Shown: positions 35,451 through 47,172 of the stretch, piece after piece
Layout of the letters: every line of letters begins with the position of its first letter
Numbering within the stretch: position 1 is the stretch's first letter
From: Otis tarda
Taxonomy: Eukaryota > Chordata > Aves > Otidiformes > Otididae
Assembly: GCA_026413225.1 (NCBI GenBank)
Contig: CM048560.1
Span: 10,496,001-10,560,000, forward strand
DNA length: 64,000 nt
Direction of reading: 5' to 3'
Translations under genes and position numbers: made by a program
The notes under the pieces: generated by a model
Seen by the model: the letters and a program-made list of their open reading frames with translations, nothing else
Told to the model about the DNA's origin: nothing
Database searches by the model: none

Positions 35451-38338
35451 ATTTTGTCGTGTGCTATCCGTCATGCTGGGAGGATGGGCAGTGATGTTGT
35501 CGCAGGCATCCCCGGTGTGTCACAGCCACTAGGACTCCTTCCATGCGGCTTCTTGGGTCCCACTGCAGGACGGGCGAGGCTGGGAGCCGGCTCCGCAGCT
35601 GCTCGTGGCAAGTGATGCTACTTTCATCATCAAAGCAGGACCTCTGGCAGCATGTGTGGGGATTAGCGTCAGATCCTCCGCTTGGACCAGGATCTTCCAA
35701 GCCTCCCAGCTCCTTCCTGTCACCTTCAGTGGCCGTGTTTGCCCAAGCCGTGCTGCCACTTCTCCAAAACAAAGCAGGGTAGGCTTCCTGGGCATGGGCA
35801 CCGAGACGCTCAGAGCGAGACGAGCCAGCGGTGCGAAAGGGTTAAGCCGTGTTGTTGATTGTCACATGGTGCTGGGAATGCAAAGGGAGTGAGAGGCTGG
35901 GGAGCCCTGCGGCAGCAGCACATCTTGAGTGCACATGTGGCCTCTACCACAAACACTTCAAAGTGCTTCCCTCAGACTGACAGAACAGCCTGACGCCGAC
36001 TGTAAATGCCCTTGACACGCAGAGTGGAAAATATCAAATGCTTCGGCGTTCCCCCCGAAACACAGCCTGTTTTCGCTGGGGAAGGCCTTAATGAACCTGC
36101 GCGGGAGAGGAGGAGGGCGGACAGGAGGTGTTAGGAGTGGTTCTCATTTAGCCCGTGTACGAGTATGCGCCAGCCCGGGCAACTGGACTTAATCTGAGGC
36201 AAATCCAAGTGCTCGAGGACATTTTAAGAGAGGCTGGGACATCAGCTCCAGGCGGCTCGGTGTCAAGACCCCACTGTGCCTTCCCCCTCGCCCCCTCGCC
36301 TGCCCCAAACTGCACTAGGAGGATCAAAAGGTTTCCAGGGTGGAGGTTTCTCCCTTTCCTTGGGGAACCCCCACCTCCTCCAACCCTGTGCTGCCTCTGC
36401 TCCACCACTCACACCCCTGAAATGTTCACCTCGATCACCAGTAGCATCAGGGAGTCACTAGAGGCCCTTTGCCATAACCCTGCCTGGGGGCAGAATCTGC
36501 CCTCGGTCACCCGTGACACACCAGGACATGCAATCCTGGTTGGGGATGCTCATGGTGGGGTTTCATGTCATATCTGCCCGTTGAGTGATGCCTGCCAGGT
36601 CACTGCTCTGTGGTAAGGCAGGCAGGCAGCCTCCAGCCATGGTCTGTACCCATCCCATGAAACATGACGCCGACTTGTGATGGAGGACACCAGCCTCATG
36701 GCTGCATGAGGGACCTGCAGAGTCACAAAACCTAGGGAAAGGGCAGCAGCTACAGTGTTTGGTTCCCAAAACAACCGATGATGCCACAGGTTGTGCCTTC
36801 TCCTAGCCAAGGAAGGAGAGGGGCAGAGAGCATGCCATGAAGGAGGGATGGCCAAGCTGGCCATCCGAGTTGGGCAAGTCTCTCCAGCCTACCCCTGCAG
36901 GGCCTCAATGTGCAAACACCACGTTTGCAGTCACACTGCAACAAGATGGAGGACGACCTGTTTCAACTGATGGATCTGGCCGCTGTGGCTGGGTAGATGT
37001 TGTCAGCCAGCGGTGCAAAGGAGCAGAGGAACCTGCCCCAAAACTCTGAGGCTGTTTCCCCAGGAACAGGGCAGATCAGGGACCCCGATCCAGGGAGTAA
37101 GCACCACGTTCTCCTTGCTGCATGGAAACCTGCGGGCACAGGGCAAGGCACTGCCTGCGCTGGTGGAGAAGACATGAGGTACTAAAGTGTGGCTCTTACA
37201 GGCAGCTCTTGACCCTGAACCAGCATCAGAAAGACAGAGTCTCCTATGGCCCCTTTTGAGCACAGTCCCCACAGACTGAGAGTATGACAGTGAGTGATGG
37301 CCCATGGAGGAAACGTATGCAGGCAGACACAAATCTTCTGCCCAGCAAGATGCAGAAAAGGGGACAGAAAGACGACGGGCCTGTGTGCGGTCTCCTTGGC
37401 TCCAGCGCAACACACACCATCGAGAGACTGAACGGGGCTCTGATGACTGTAGGCAGGGATCCATTGGTTATGACACATTTGGCATGAATGAAATTGCCTC
37501 ATAAAATACTTCTCAGATCAGCAAGAACTTGAGGGATCTCAGGAGGGAACTGAAGGAGAAGAAAGTTCAGACGACTGGCGGCAAGATCCCTCCTCACGTC
37601 TTGGAAGCAAAAGCAGACAGGGGCAGGAGACCACCGAGGGGAAGAAGGTGTAAAGGGGAGGTAAAATGGAGCTGGTTTAGTTCTTGGAGCGTCGAGTTCG
37701 CTTTCTGAGGGAGCATGTGAGCTGGACCACCTCCATCTCCCTGGGAGATCAACCAATATTCTGGATAACAAATGAGGTAGAGCAGTTACGAAGGCTTTAA
37801 TGGAACATCTTTGGGGAACAATATTAAGAGGGTAAACAGAAGACGTAGGCGCCACCATAAACTGCTGGCTCCTGGCAGCACCAATGTTAAAAAGCAAACC
37901 TAGAAGCCTAGGCAGTAAACAACAGGAGGTAGGAAGAGCCACCGAAGGCAAAAAAAAAGAATGGCTTGGGATTTCTGAAACCTCATGGGAGGGTTTACCC
38001 ATAAGCAGGCTGTTGGCTGTACCCTCTGGGAAAGATGCTGTCGCCTTCTTTACTGTTGTTGGTTTTTTGGAAGGGCAGGAGGTGGGGTGCCCACTCTCCG
38101 ATGGATGATGAGAGGGGACTCCAAGGGCGACTCGGCTCAGCCGCTGTGCGCTCAGCCTGCTGACTCCAAACCATGCCGGGGAACACGAGGGGACGGTGCC
38201 CAAGATGATGGGAGCCCGCTCCTGGGGAGCCGGTGGTGAGGGAGATTGGGTCTGGTGCTGGTGAACCCCCGGGCGGTGCCGGAGCTGGCAGGGGATGGCA
38301 GGCTGGCACAGCCGGGGTCCTCCTATGCCGGTCCCCGC
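35451..38338. other. GC-richer non-coding stretch
   Basis: CpG words are frequent at about 35790-35850 and 36000-36200 (for example ACGCCGACTG, CGGCGTTCC, CTGCGCGGGAG), suggesting a regulatory or island-like patch. The longest frame of the window (minus strand, 37499-38203, 234 codons) lies here; it has no recognisable domain, no Kozak-like support and no splice evidence, and several frames on the opposite strand overlap it. Confidence 0.4.
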
Positions 38339-38394
38339 GCTGACAGATAAAGATAGATTGATCGCTGAGTTGCAGATTGATGACTGCTGTCAGC
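38339..38394. promoter_or_regulatory. Candidate enhancer core: GATA and PBX/MEIS-like sites inside an inverted repeat
   Basis: GCTGACAG at 38339-38346 and its exact reverse complement CTGTCAGC at 38387-38394 flank 40 bases that hold AGATAAAGATAG (two GATA-type words) and two ATTGAT words (AGATTGATCG and AGATTGATGACTG). TGACAG is the core recognised by MEIS/PREP TALE homeodomain proteins, and TGAT-containing words are PBX-like; that pairing is known from many developmental enhancers. The grouping is seen in the sequence. Regulatory function is inferred, and conservation cannot be checked here. Confidence 0.35.
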
Positions 38395-39179
38395 TGGTGG
38401 CCTGCCTCGCCAGCCAGGGAAGGGAAGCAGACTCCATGCCCTGTCCTTTTAAAGGCTTTTGGCCTCAGGATATGATTTATTGTTAGAAAACAAAGGATGT
38501 TTAAGAAAAAAAAGCCAACACAAAATAAAACATCTCAATTGATGAAAGCTGTCTTTGGTCCCCAGTGGCTTTTCCCCCTCTTCTTGAGCCTGGGAGCAGA
38601 GGAGGGATACATTCCCCCCAACAAATATACCCCAAACCCGCTTCCTCTGCCTTTTAGGTATGCAATTCTCCAGTCTCATGATGGGCAGGGACTCCATAAC
38701 CTATTCCCAGGCTGCCTCCCTGCCAGCGAGCATGACTTTATGTGCAAACACAGAAAAGCTCTGACCAGTGCTATTTATATGTGATGAGGGACCGGATTTT
38801 TAAAAGCACAGAGGTGCCCGGCTCTAGCCCCCGGTTCTGGAAAAAGAACAACTTCCCTGGGTTGAAAATAATTCGGGGTAAAATTAAGGAGTGGAAGGAA
38901 TAATTTAAACAAAATTGAATGGATGATAGTTGACGAGCGTTTAAGGCTGTTTTGTGAGATGCTGTAGGATAACCGCTGTTCTGGAAGCCTGAACGCTGTT
39001 CTGCGTAAGCAAGCCCAGCTCAGAGAGGATGTGGAAGCAGCAGTATTGTAGGTTTAGTGTGTATATATGTGTACTTAGATAAATAGCATTATGGGCATAA
39101 ATACGTGGCACGTGCATGTTAATGGTTGATGTTAATGGTAAATAAAAAAGGAGGAATCTGACAGTGGTGAGTAGAAATC
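38395..39179. other. Non-coding stretch, nothing recognised
   Basis: AT-rich from about 38830 onward, with a TGTATATATGTGTA word near 39057. No repeat family or exon was recognised. Confidence 0.45.
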
Positions 39180-39900
39180 AGTAAGAACAGGCAGACACCT
39201 GGGAAGACAAGATAAAGGCAGGAGTGAAAAATCTCTGGCGACTACAGTTAATGATAATAATAAGTTGTTTAAAAGTATCAAGAAAAGCCAAATCCTATAA
39301 TGAGATCCCAGACAATAATGGGAAAATATTTAGCCTGTGTGGAGAAGAGACAAAGTCATTTGTTCAACATTTATTTTTCTCTTTGGAGAGAAGGAGGATG
39401 ACACATTCATACTTTGCGGAGATAATGAAACACTTTGTATTCTCCCAGTGATGAAGCCGACTGTTGAACAGCAGTGATTACAGTTAGACATTCTGCAGGA
39501 TCAGATAACTTGCATCAAAGGATAAACAAATTGGCCCAAGAGCTCTCTGAACCATTAGTGACGATCTTTAAACAAAGCTGGGAACTCTGGGGAAGTTCCA
39601 GAGGACTAGGGGAAAAATCTAACACCGGACTAATAAGGCAGTAAATAAGATGGGCCGTGAAAACAAGCGGTGTTTGGCAGGACGTGGATCCAGAAAGACT
39701 GATCGTAAGAAAAACCTTTATGGAACACAGTCCATATGGACACACAGTACGTTGCATAATTAACGTAAATCAGCTGTGGTTTGCAGAAAATAGAGCCTTT
39801 TTACTGTTTGTGATGGAATAATGGCCTTAATTGACAAGGTGGCATCGTCCACTTAGGTTTTTGCGTGGTGCTTGGCTCACATCTGCATGGCATCCCAAGG
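39180..39900 (+). mobile_element. Decayed CR1/L3-type LINE fragment (reverse transcriptase N-terminal part)
   Basis: The clearest part is 39498-39641, which is open for 48 codons and begins GSDNLHQRINKLAQELSEPL, then VTIFKQSWELWG. This fits the conserved CR1/L2/L3 run 'D.LhPRiLkeLA.elA.PL.iIF..SW..G..P..W' that opens the RT domain. Upstream, AATAAGTTGTTTAAAAGTAT and the GEETKSFVQHLFFSLE segment fit the linker 'FFkYI...' and 'eKAe.LN.FFaSVF'. Downstream, GAAAGACTGATCGTAAGAAA and TTATGGAACACA fit '..mErLI....l.....', and 39815-39895 fits 'tDkg..vdvvYLDF.KAFD' with frameshifts and a stop. The copy is dead: several stops and frameshifts, no endonuclease, no 3' end. It is much older than the CR1 tail at 62.6 kb. 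Confidence 0.68.
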
Positions 39901-39901
39901 G

Positions 39902-39922
39902 AAAAAAAAAAAAAAAAAAAAA
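39902..39922. repeat. Poly(A) run
   Basis: Twenty-one consecutive A bases, then GAT and more A-rich sequence. It abuts the end of the CR1-like fragment, although CR1 elements normally end in short tandem repeats rather than poly(A). It could be independent low-complexity expansion. Confidence 0.95.
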
Positions 39923-42136
39923 GATAAAAAAATAATCCCTGCACAAAACCAGTGCAGTGGACATTGGTTTTATGGCTCTATAGCGAGTCAGTTGGAAATT
40001 TGGAAATGTTGTCTGGTAGGACTGTTCCTTATGGGACCTTGCAGGGGTCTGATTAATAGGAAGGATTGATCATTGCTGGAGAAATGGGCAGACAGTCAGA
40101 AGAGGAGTAAAGCTCTACGTGGCCAGACAGGTTACCCGAGCTCTGTCTATCCTGACCAGTCCTTGCGTCTTGGTCTACAGCTCTTGCAGGGCAGGGAGCT
40201 ATTGCGATGCGCCAGCATTCCCATGTGGGTTTCCTCTGTCTGCGAACTGAAGCTCCAGGGTTGCTGGTACATACCCAATCTGGAGCTGGGACACAGCCAA
40301 AGCATGCCTCCAGATCTAAGATTTGGGAAGCATTCTGGGATAACCTCATCTAGACGCAGCTTGGGTCCCTTGGCCAGGAGGACTCCCCTCACCAGTATGT
40401 ACTTTAACCCAGCTGCACGTAGGGGCTTCCATAGCTTGAAGGTTTGGCCACCTGGGACCATGGCAAGTCAGTTCAGATCCTCAGAGCAAGGTATCTCCCT
40501 GCAACTGTCTCGGGCTCACGAGCAACGGGACCCATCAGCCAGAGCAAAGGTGCGTGTGATAGCAAGAGCTGTGCGTCCTTCCCAGAGCTGCCCCGCACGC
40601 GTGTCATTTCAAAGCCAGCTGTTCCCAGTCATGCCCATTGATTCTTTCAAGTCATGATAATGATCATCTCCGTTTCAGTGCATGTGACAGTCTGTCTATT
40701 CCCTTCAGCCAAGTTTCCACAAGAGTGGTATTTACAATCGAATGCTTGCACCCAGACGTAGATGCTGAAATGCCAGGACAAACGCTTATGGAAGCTGAGA
40801 GCCCAGTTATTCCAGCTATGCTGTTTTCAGCCTACTATGTTTTTTGGAATCCTAAATCTTTTTCTTGAGCATTAAAGACCTCCTTTAGAAATTTCTAATC
40901 TGTATGTAATTGCCGAGTGCGTGCTCCATAACTCAGGAATGTGAACAACCACGTTTGGCTGAAAAATGATTGTCCTCAGGAAGGGAACAGATCTATCATG
41001 CTAAAGGAAGGGAACAACTCACAGCATGACATATAGAAATGACACCTCAGGGCTTCAAATTTGTTCCCCGTCAATGCAGAGGAAGAAAACTGACCTAGAC
41101 GCTGTTGAGGTTGACAGCTCTTAAATCTGATCTGCTCTAAAGGCAAGACGTGACCCTGTTCCTGTGCGCTGTAAGGCTGCAGCTGTTTTACCCATTGGCT
41201 TTTCCTACTCTCTGGCCACCTCACAACCTCTCCAGCAGAGTGATGAAGTATTCCTCTCTGTGCATCCACTGTCAAATGTAGACTTCAACTAGGACCATCC
41301 AGGCCAAAACCAAGCCCTGAGGAGGGGGCTGTTGCCAGAGGATGCCATCCCTTCTCGGGACCCGGCTGCTCTCTTCTGAGCAGGAGCGACTCCAGTGCTG
41401 AGGCTTTCCTGCCTGGCAATCGCAGACGTGTGCCAAAGCCCCTCTGTTCACCACTAAGCCCTTCATAAGAGGTCTGGCTGAGCTGGACTTATTCAAAGCC
41501 CTCACTCCCACCCTTGCTCAGCCTTCTTCAAGGGAGGCACATTTCTTCCCTTTCGATTTTCCTGGAGCTCCAAGCTGGGTTTTTTGGGGTTGGTTTGTCT
41601 GCTGTTGCTTGCTTTTGCCATTTTCTCCTTCTTTGTTTCACATCGTCAGGCAATTCTAATTTCAGACTCTGGCTCCTGCAGCCAAAACTGGGCTCTCAAT
41701 CTGCTCAGAGTTGCACTGAGGGCTCTGACCCAGATGGCCCCAGGGGGCTCTTGCCAGTGGTCCATATGATGCTTACAGATCCACGGGAGCAAGACCTGGC
41801 TGACGGTCCCGCAGGGCCCCACGGTTACTGCGGGCATGAAGGCTACCTGGATCACGCTTCAGCTGCAGCTGCCGGAATAACCACGGGGTTTTTTTTTGTT
41901 TATTGGCGGAGCCAAAGCCTTGAAGAAGAAAAGATCCTGCCAAGCCAGCAGAACACATCCATCTTCCCGGTGAAGCAAACAAAAATGAGTTTCAGGTTAA
42001 TCGATCTGCCCCAAACGAAGCATTTTGGTTTGGCCTTCCTCACTTCCCCGTCTCCTCCTCCATTCTCCCATTGCGACTGTTTAGATTTAGGATCTGCTGG
42101 ATTCAACCCAAAGCCACGGAGAGGTCCAGTCCACTT
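39923..42136. other. Non-coding stretch, nothing recognised
   Basis: Chance frames of 194 codons (40073-40657) and 209 codons (41514-42143), both plus strand, lack domains and splice support. No repeat was recognised. Confidence 0.4.
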
Positions 42137-42345
42137 GAATTAGTACTTCCCAGCAGACAAAATCCATATCTGAAAACTTGTGTGTGCTTTTACATTCAAT
42201 AATTTTCCCTATCATTAATTCCTTCCTTTGACCTTGGTCCAAATACTTGAGCTCTGCGGGACCTTTGTTTATTTGCGTAAGATGCTCTTCTCTTTCAGCG
42301 CTGATTGTTTGTCAAGGCAAGGACTATATTTAAGCCGTACCCTGT
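42137..42345. promoter_or_regulatory. Candidate regulatory patch with SF-1/ERR-like and FOX-like words
   Basis: TGACCTTGG at 42229-42237 reads CCAAGGTCA on the other strand, the extended nuclear-receptor half-site bound by SF-1/LRH-1 and ERR-type receptors. TGTTTATTTGCG and TGTGTTTACG nearby are FOX-like, and CATTCAATAATTTT and CATTAATTCC add homeobox-like cores. The AT-rich block stands in a GC-richer setting. The words are visible; function is inferred. Confidence 0.25.
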
Positions 42346-44579
42346 GTTTACGCAGTTGGCCGATGTGTTGTTGTGAAACCATTGACTGAGGCCTGTTAGA
42401 AGATGGAGAGTGCTCAGCGCAGATGGACTTTGTGCTTCATCCATCTGCCAAACTCCAATCAGCCTCTGCTATTTCGGAGGCTCGTGATCTGACCGACTTC
42501 GGGTGCTGTCACGAGGATGGAGAAAGGCCTGTCTTCTCACTCAAGAGACACTTCTTGCCAAGCCTGGAGGCAGTGCTGCTTCTCAGTAAAATGGTTGTAA
42601 TAATGTTTTAACATGGGCAAAAGAAAAAATAAAGAAATAAAAGACCTCCCTAAACCTTGTTCAAAGGGCTGGTGGAAATGGAGTCATGGAATTTTTTGAA
42701 AAATACAAAACAAAACACATCCTGAGGCAGAAACCCAGCACGGAAAATTGGAACCTGGTTAAAGTCTGGCAAAATTGTAAGTGGAGAAACTTCTATTCTC
42801 TTCTGTTCTATTCTGATCCTAAAAAGCTGTCTGATGTCTCCTCTCTGCTGGGAGGAGAGACTAGGTGCATGGTGGGTACTCCACCTTGGTGGGCAACAGG
42901 TAGGTGTTTGCCTTCATCATGGGGATGATGATACAAAAGCCCTGGAGAACAGAAGAGCATGAGATGTTCACCAGGGGTCAGAGGCCACGTGGAAGAAGTG
43001 GGAAATGAAGAAATGCAAAGTCCCAGCTCTGGTTCAGCCACTGATCCCATGGTACCAAGGGAAATGTCAGAATTCACCTTTCTGTATTCCCACCTGACTG
43101 TGCTTTGGGTGTGAACGAAGCAAAGGACCTTCCTGCCTTCCTGGGGCTGATTTGCAGAGCTGGTGGGCAGATGGGAGGAGAGGGGCCTTCAAGCATGGCC
43201 ACAGCCCCATATGCCTCTGTGTTTCCATCCAAAATAAGCACCCTGTCCCGCTGCACATCAAGAAGGAAGGGTGGGGGTGAGATACTATGTTAGGCTGGTG
43301 GCAGAGGAGATCTACTTAGTAAAGCCAGGAGGAAATGTGTTTTGTATCTACAGGTAGATGGAGGGACCAAATAATTTTTCCTGTTGGGATCTCTGTCCGG
43401 ACATTGTCGTGTGCTCACGGTGAGTGGGGAGGGCTGTGAGTCATGCAGTGCTGGCACTGTCAGGACCGCCTGTATGCCCGAGGCCAGCCTGGCCACGTCC
43501 TGCTTTCTCCATATGGGACATCCCCAACCAGTGACTCAGAGACTCTCAGGAATGTGTGTCTGAGCCGTTTCCCCTTGGCCAGCCGGAGAGCCTCCTCTCC
43601 CTGCGAGTCATCCTTGTGAGGCCGAATTCTGTCCCTTCCTCCACCATTGGTGGACCTCAGCAGCTCTGCTTCAGGCATGTCCACACATAGCATCCCTGTG
43701 CTTGCTGTCCCCATGGCCATGTCCAGAGCTCCTGGCTTGTCCTAGACAGACCCCGTCATGGCTGGGCTGCTCTATCGCCCTGATGAAATGAGACTTCTGC
43801 TCTGGCTGTCCCAAACCTGACTAGAAAAGACTAGTGAGAAACAGCAAGCTGCACGTCGCCATGGGATATCTCAGCACTTCAAGACAAGAAGCAATGGGAC
43901 CCCCAAAACTGCCTGGACTGGGGAGGGTGGGGCAACAGACAGAGCATGGCTTCTGCTGATGGATGCACTGGAGAAACTGGTTAGTAGGACAATCTATTGC
44001 TGCAAAGGGCCAAAATGAACCCAGCTGGGGTTCACATAAAACTTGGTGGATGCCTTTTCATATACCATTTGTGTTCCTACCTTGGTTTCAGATAAATCCA
44101 GATTGGTGCCAGCATATTGCCATTTCAGCTGCTCCAAATGCTGTGGCATGTGAAGATGAAAATGAACTATCAGTCTCCTGGCTGTTCAGGCCCCGGAGCC
44201 GGATAGCTAGCTTTTGGGGGAAAAAAAAGTTAGGAGTCTTACTTACAGTCTTGCCTTTTTGTAGGTCCCAAGGTCCAGCTCCACAAAAGTATGTTAGAAG
44301 TCCATCTCCTGTGGGAGCCTTTGTGGACTCCCTTGTTCCTGGAATGAGCTCCTGCTTCTTTTTTTGTTTGCTTAGGACATTTATTCAGCATTGTCCCAGC
44401 TGGGGACAAGGCCCTTTCTTGGTGCTTTCTTGACAAAAACATATTTTATTCTCAGGTACTCTCTGGATGCTGGTATGAAGACAGCGGAGTTTGATTGCAG
44501 ACATACCAGAAGCGGTCTGCTCTACCTGGTCTGGACGGAAAGGGGACAGACTGCCAACTAGAGCGCCTGGACGGACACG
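42346..44579. other. Non-coding stretch, nothing recognised
   Basis: No repeat or convincing exon. The segment 42823-42902 has a pyrimidine-rich lead-in and a GTAGGT word after it, but the acceptor (CTAAAAAG) is poor. Confidence 0.45.
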
Positions 44580-44965
44580 CTGTGGTTAGAGTAGTCTTGA
44601 TTTTTAGATGGCAACAGTATTAAATGTGTGTAAAGCAGACAGACTGGTGCTAAAGTACTTACTGGGAACATTAATAAACCATGGACCACCCTTCCTCATC
44701 ATATGATGTGGTTCTGTCTATAGGCAAGATATGTAAAAACAATTTAAAATTAATTTAGCTTTTAAACCTTTTAAAAACATATAAAAACCTCAGCCTTTTG
44801 ATATAGGATTGGGCTGTTTTTCCAAGCGGGAAAATGTTCACATCAGGATTGATTTAATTTTTTTTTCCTCCCTTTTAAATCATAAACAGTCCCGGTACAA
44901 GAAACAGTAGCTGTTATTGATTAAAAGTTCATTTGCCCTGTCTTTGCTGATGATTGATATTTGGG
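44580..44965. promoter_or_regulatory. AT-rich island, candidate conserved non-coding element
   Basis: About 380 bases of AT-rich sequence with complex, non-repetitive words lie between GC-richer flanks. Homeobox-like cores are dense (ATTAATAAACC, AAAATTAATTTAG, TTATTGATTAAAAG, GATGATTGATATT). No known repeat and no open frame occur. Such islands in bird DNA are often conserved regulatory elements; that is inference only. Confidence 0.3.
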
Positions 44966-47097
44966 AAGGAGGGATAGAAGAAGGGAAGGGTGTTGTATTT
45001 TGGAGAGAAAAAGAAAATGTGTCACATGTTACCTGCATCTTAGAATAATGTTATTGTTGGAAAGTGTATGGGTTGCAAGGAATAATAATTGTTTTAAGGT
45101 TCAGTAGATCCTGGTCCTTTTTTTTGCGTGTGTGCATGTGTTTTAATGTGTCGGACGCGCCCTCTTTAAATAGCAGTGTGATGCAGGAGGGAAGCAAAGC
45201 AATTGCATTTCCAAATGGGATTTTTATGGCCCGTTGAAGGAAAGCAGCTACCCACTGAATAACACCACGCAGTTTCCAGTGGCAGATTGTAAAGGCTTCC
45301 TTTCGCGAGCACGTGTGCCGCGCTGCTGAGCAGGCGGCGAGCGTTGGAGGTGCCACAGCACCGCGGGATGCTCAGGAGCTGGCGAGTTTGCCCTGACACC
45401 TCTGAATTTTTATTGGGCCCTGAAACCCCAAAATCACATGTGAGAAACTGAGGCAACAAGCTGGGGGTGCAGGATACAACTGCTGATCTGCCCAGGGCTG
45501 AGATGGGCCTTGGCAGGGGTCATGTCCTCGATTCCTTGTCCCAGGGCTGGTGGGCATGGGTGCAGCCATTGCTCCGGCTGCTGCTCTGAGTGTGCTAAGC
45601 TGGTAGCCCACGGGTTTTATAAAATCTCTGACTCTCCGGAAATCTCTGGTTTCAGACGATTTACATGGAAACCACACCAGGATGTTGGAGGTAGAAGACT
45701 CATTCGCTCTAGGGCCTTCAAAGGACTTAGACTCAATGGGGCACGAAAGGCATTTCTGGGTCAAAACATTTTCCAGGCAAAAAGGATGGATTCAGAGAAG
45801 GTGAAATTCTGTGAATTCATCTCCGTTCCCCAAATTGTTGAATTGGGGAAGAGGGGGAAAAGGGAAACGGTTTGGCTTAGATGTTTTCAAAGCAGAACAG
45901 TTCTAAGGTTTTTTTTCTTGGCCCAGTCTTTGGTTTCAGGACCTCCTTCAGTTTCAATAAAAAAATAAAATTCTTAAAAAAATATTTAAAACATCTGTCA
46001 AAACAGCAACTTCTCAGTAGAACCGAAATCTGCTTTTTCCAAGACTTTATAATTTGCTGAAAGTATTTGTGGCAAAATTTCTTCCCAGCTCATTCCCAGT
46101 GCAAAATGCCTGTGAACTGTCAGGGCATGAGCGTGCCGTGATTTGCGGAGCTCTTGGGTGCCTTTTCCCAGCACTGCTCTGAAGATCCTTCAATGTGTGA
46201 AGAAACGGTGGCAAAAAAAAAAACCTAAAACCAACCGATAGATTTCCCAATAAAGGAGCACCAGGGTTGCGTCACATGCACTTTCAGACCGATTTAATGA
46301 AAGTTTATTGATTATAAATGGAGATGTGGTGTAATGGGAAGGTGGGACTTGTCTCCATCAGCTTGACTTGCTTAAAAGTTCAGGAATTTATGGAGACGTT
46401 GCCATCTCGAGTGTCCCTGCCCATCCTGGGGTTCGTGTTTAGGTGCGATGGGGTGACTTGCTGCTCTCTCCGTGGCAGTAGCGAGCGGATCCCTGCAGGG
46501 TGGCTGATTTTTGGGGAGACGGCTCTGACAGCCCTATCACACGTTACCCACTGAATGTACCCTTCATGAGCACTGATTTACACCTCGGCACAACGAAAGT
46601 TGACCATACACTCATTACAAACAGTGAGTAACCCAAAGGGAGGCTTTCACCTAAAAGGGCAGAGTTCAGCGTATCTTCGCCTCAGCCTAAGGTAACTTTG
46701 CCTTAAGCTGATTCATTACATGTTCTCTATAAAAGATTATGTCCATAAGGCAGAAGCATCTGGAATTTTATTGCATTTCCCTATGTTTTGAATTGATTTG
46801 AAAGGAGAAGAAGGGGAAGGCGCTCCTCTGTCTGACACGTGTGGATGTTTTGTGGCCTGCTACCTGTGTAAGAGCAGGCTTCTATACATCCTCTTGATTT
46901 TACTGCTGGCTTTCCCATAAATGACGTGTCCTGCCTACTATTCCCTTACCCCAGGAACCTCATCCTGCTCTTCTGAAGCAGTTTAGGCAATGAGAAGCAG
47001 AAGCCCACCTGAGCCACAGATCTGGAGGCAGGGTCCCTCCAGGGACCAGGTCTGCCCTCACCCCAGTGGTATTGGACGAGGGAGCAGATAAAATCAG
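44966..47097. other. Non-coding stretch, mixed composition
   Basis: A small CpG-bearing patch at 45145-45370 includes GTCGGACGCGCC and GCGAGCACGTGTGCCGCG (with a CACGTG E-box) and may be regulatory. The 152-codon plus frame at 45510-45968 shows no domain. An AT-rich, complex patch lies at about 46560-46800. No repeats were recognised. Confidence 0.4.
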
Positions 47098-47172
47098 TTA
47101 TTGACAGCTATTAAAATTGGTTGAAATTTTCTCTGCCAATTTTATCTGCCATTAAAATTGTTTATCGACAGC
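47098..47172. promoter_or_regulatory. AT-rich motif pair: direct repeat of TTATTGACAGC with hairpin between
   Basis: TTATTGACAGC (47098-47108) recurs as TTATCGACAGC (47162-47172), ten of eleven bases identical; ATTGACAG contains the MEIS/TALE core. Between them, CAATTTTA (47137-47144) and TAAAATTG (47153-47160) form a perfect 8-bp inverted repeat with an 8-base loop, and ATTAAAATTG words repeat three times counting both orientations. Structure is seen; a regulatory role is inferred. Confidence 0.35.

Noticed and set aside
37499-37960. Possible retroviral LTR or ERV remnant (word GGCGCCACC near 37849)
   Set aside because: No TG...CA-bounded direct repeats, primer-binding site, polypurine tract or gag/pol-like frame was seen.
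39902-39922. Poly(A) tail of a processed pseudogene
   Set aside because: The sequence upstream matches a LINE RT fragment rather than any mRNA, and no target-site duplication is visible.
40073-40657. 194-codon plus-strand open frame
   Set aside because: It starts soon after the decayed LINE piece but shares nothing with RT, and a minus-strand frame overlaps it. Regarded as chance.
41514-42143. 209-codon plus-strand open frame
   Set aside because: No domain, no protein-like periodicity, no splice or Kozak support, and several opposite-strand frames overlap it. GC-rich sequence yields such lengths by chance.
42823-42902. Possible exon between CTAAAAAG and GTAGGT
   Set aside because: The acceptor lacks a proper pyrimidine-AG end, and the frame continues from an unrelated AT-rich segment.
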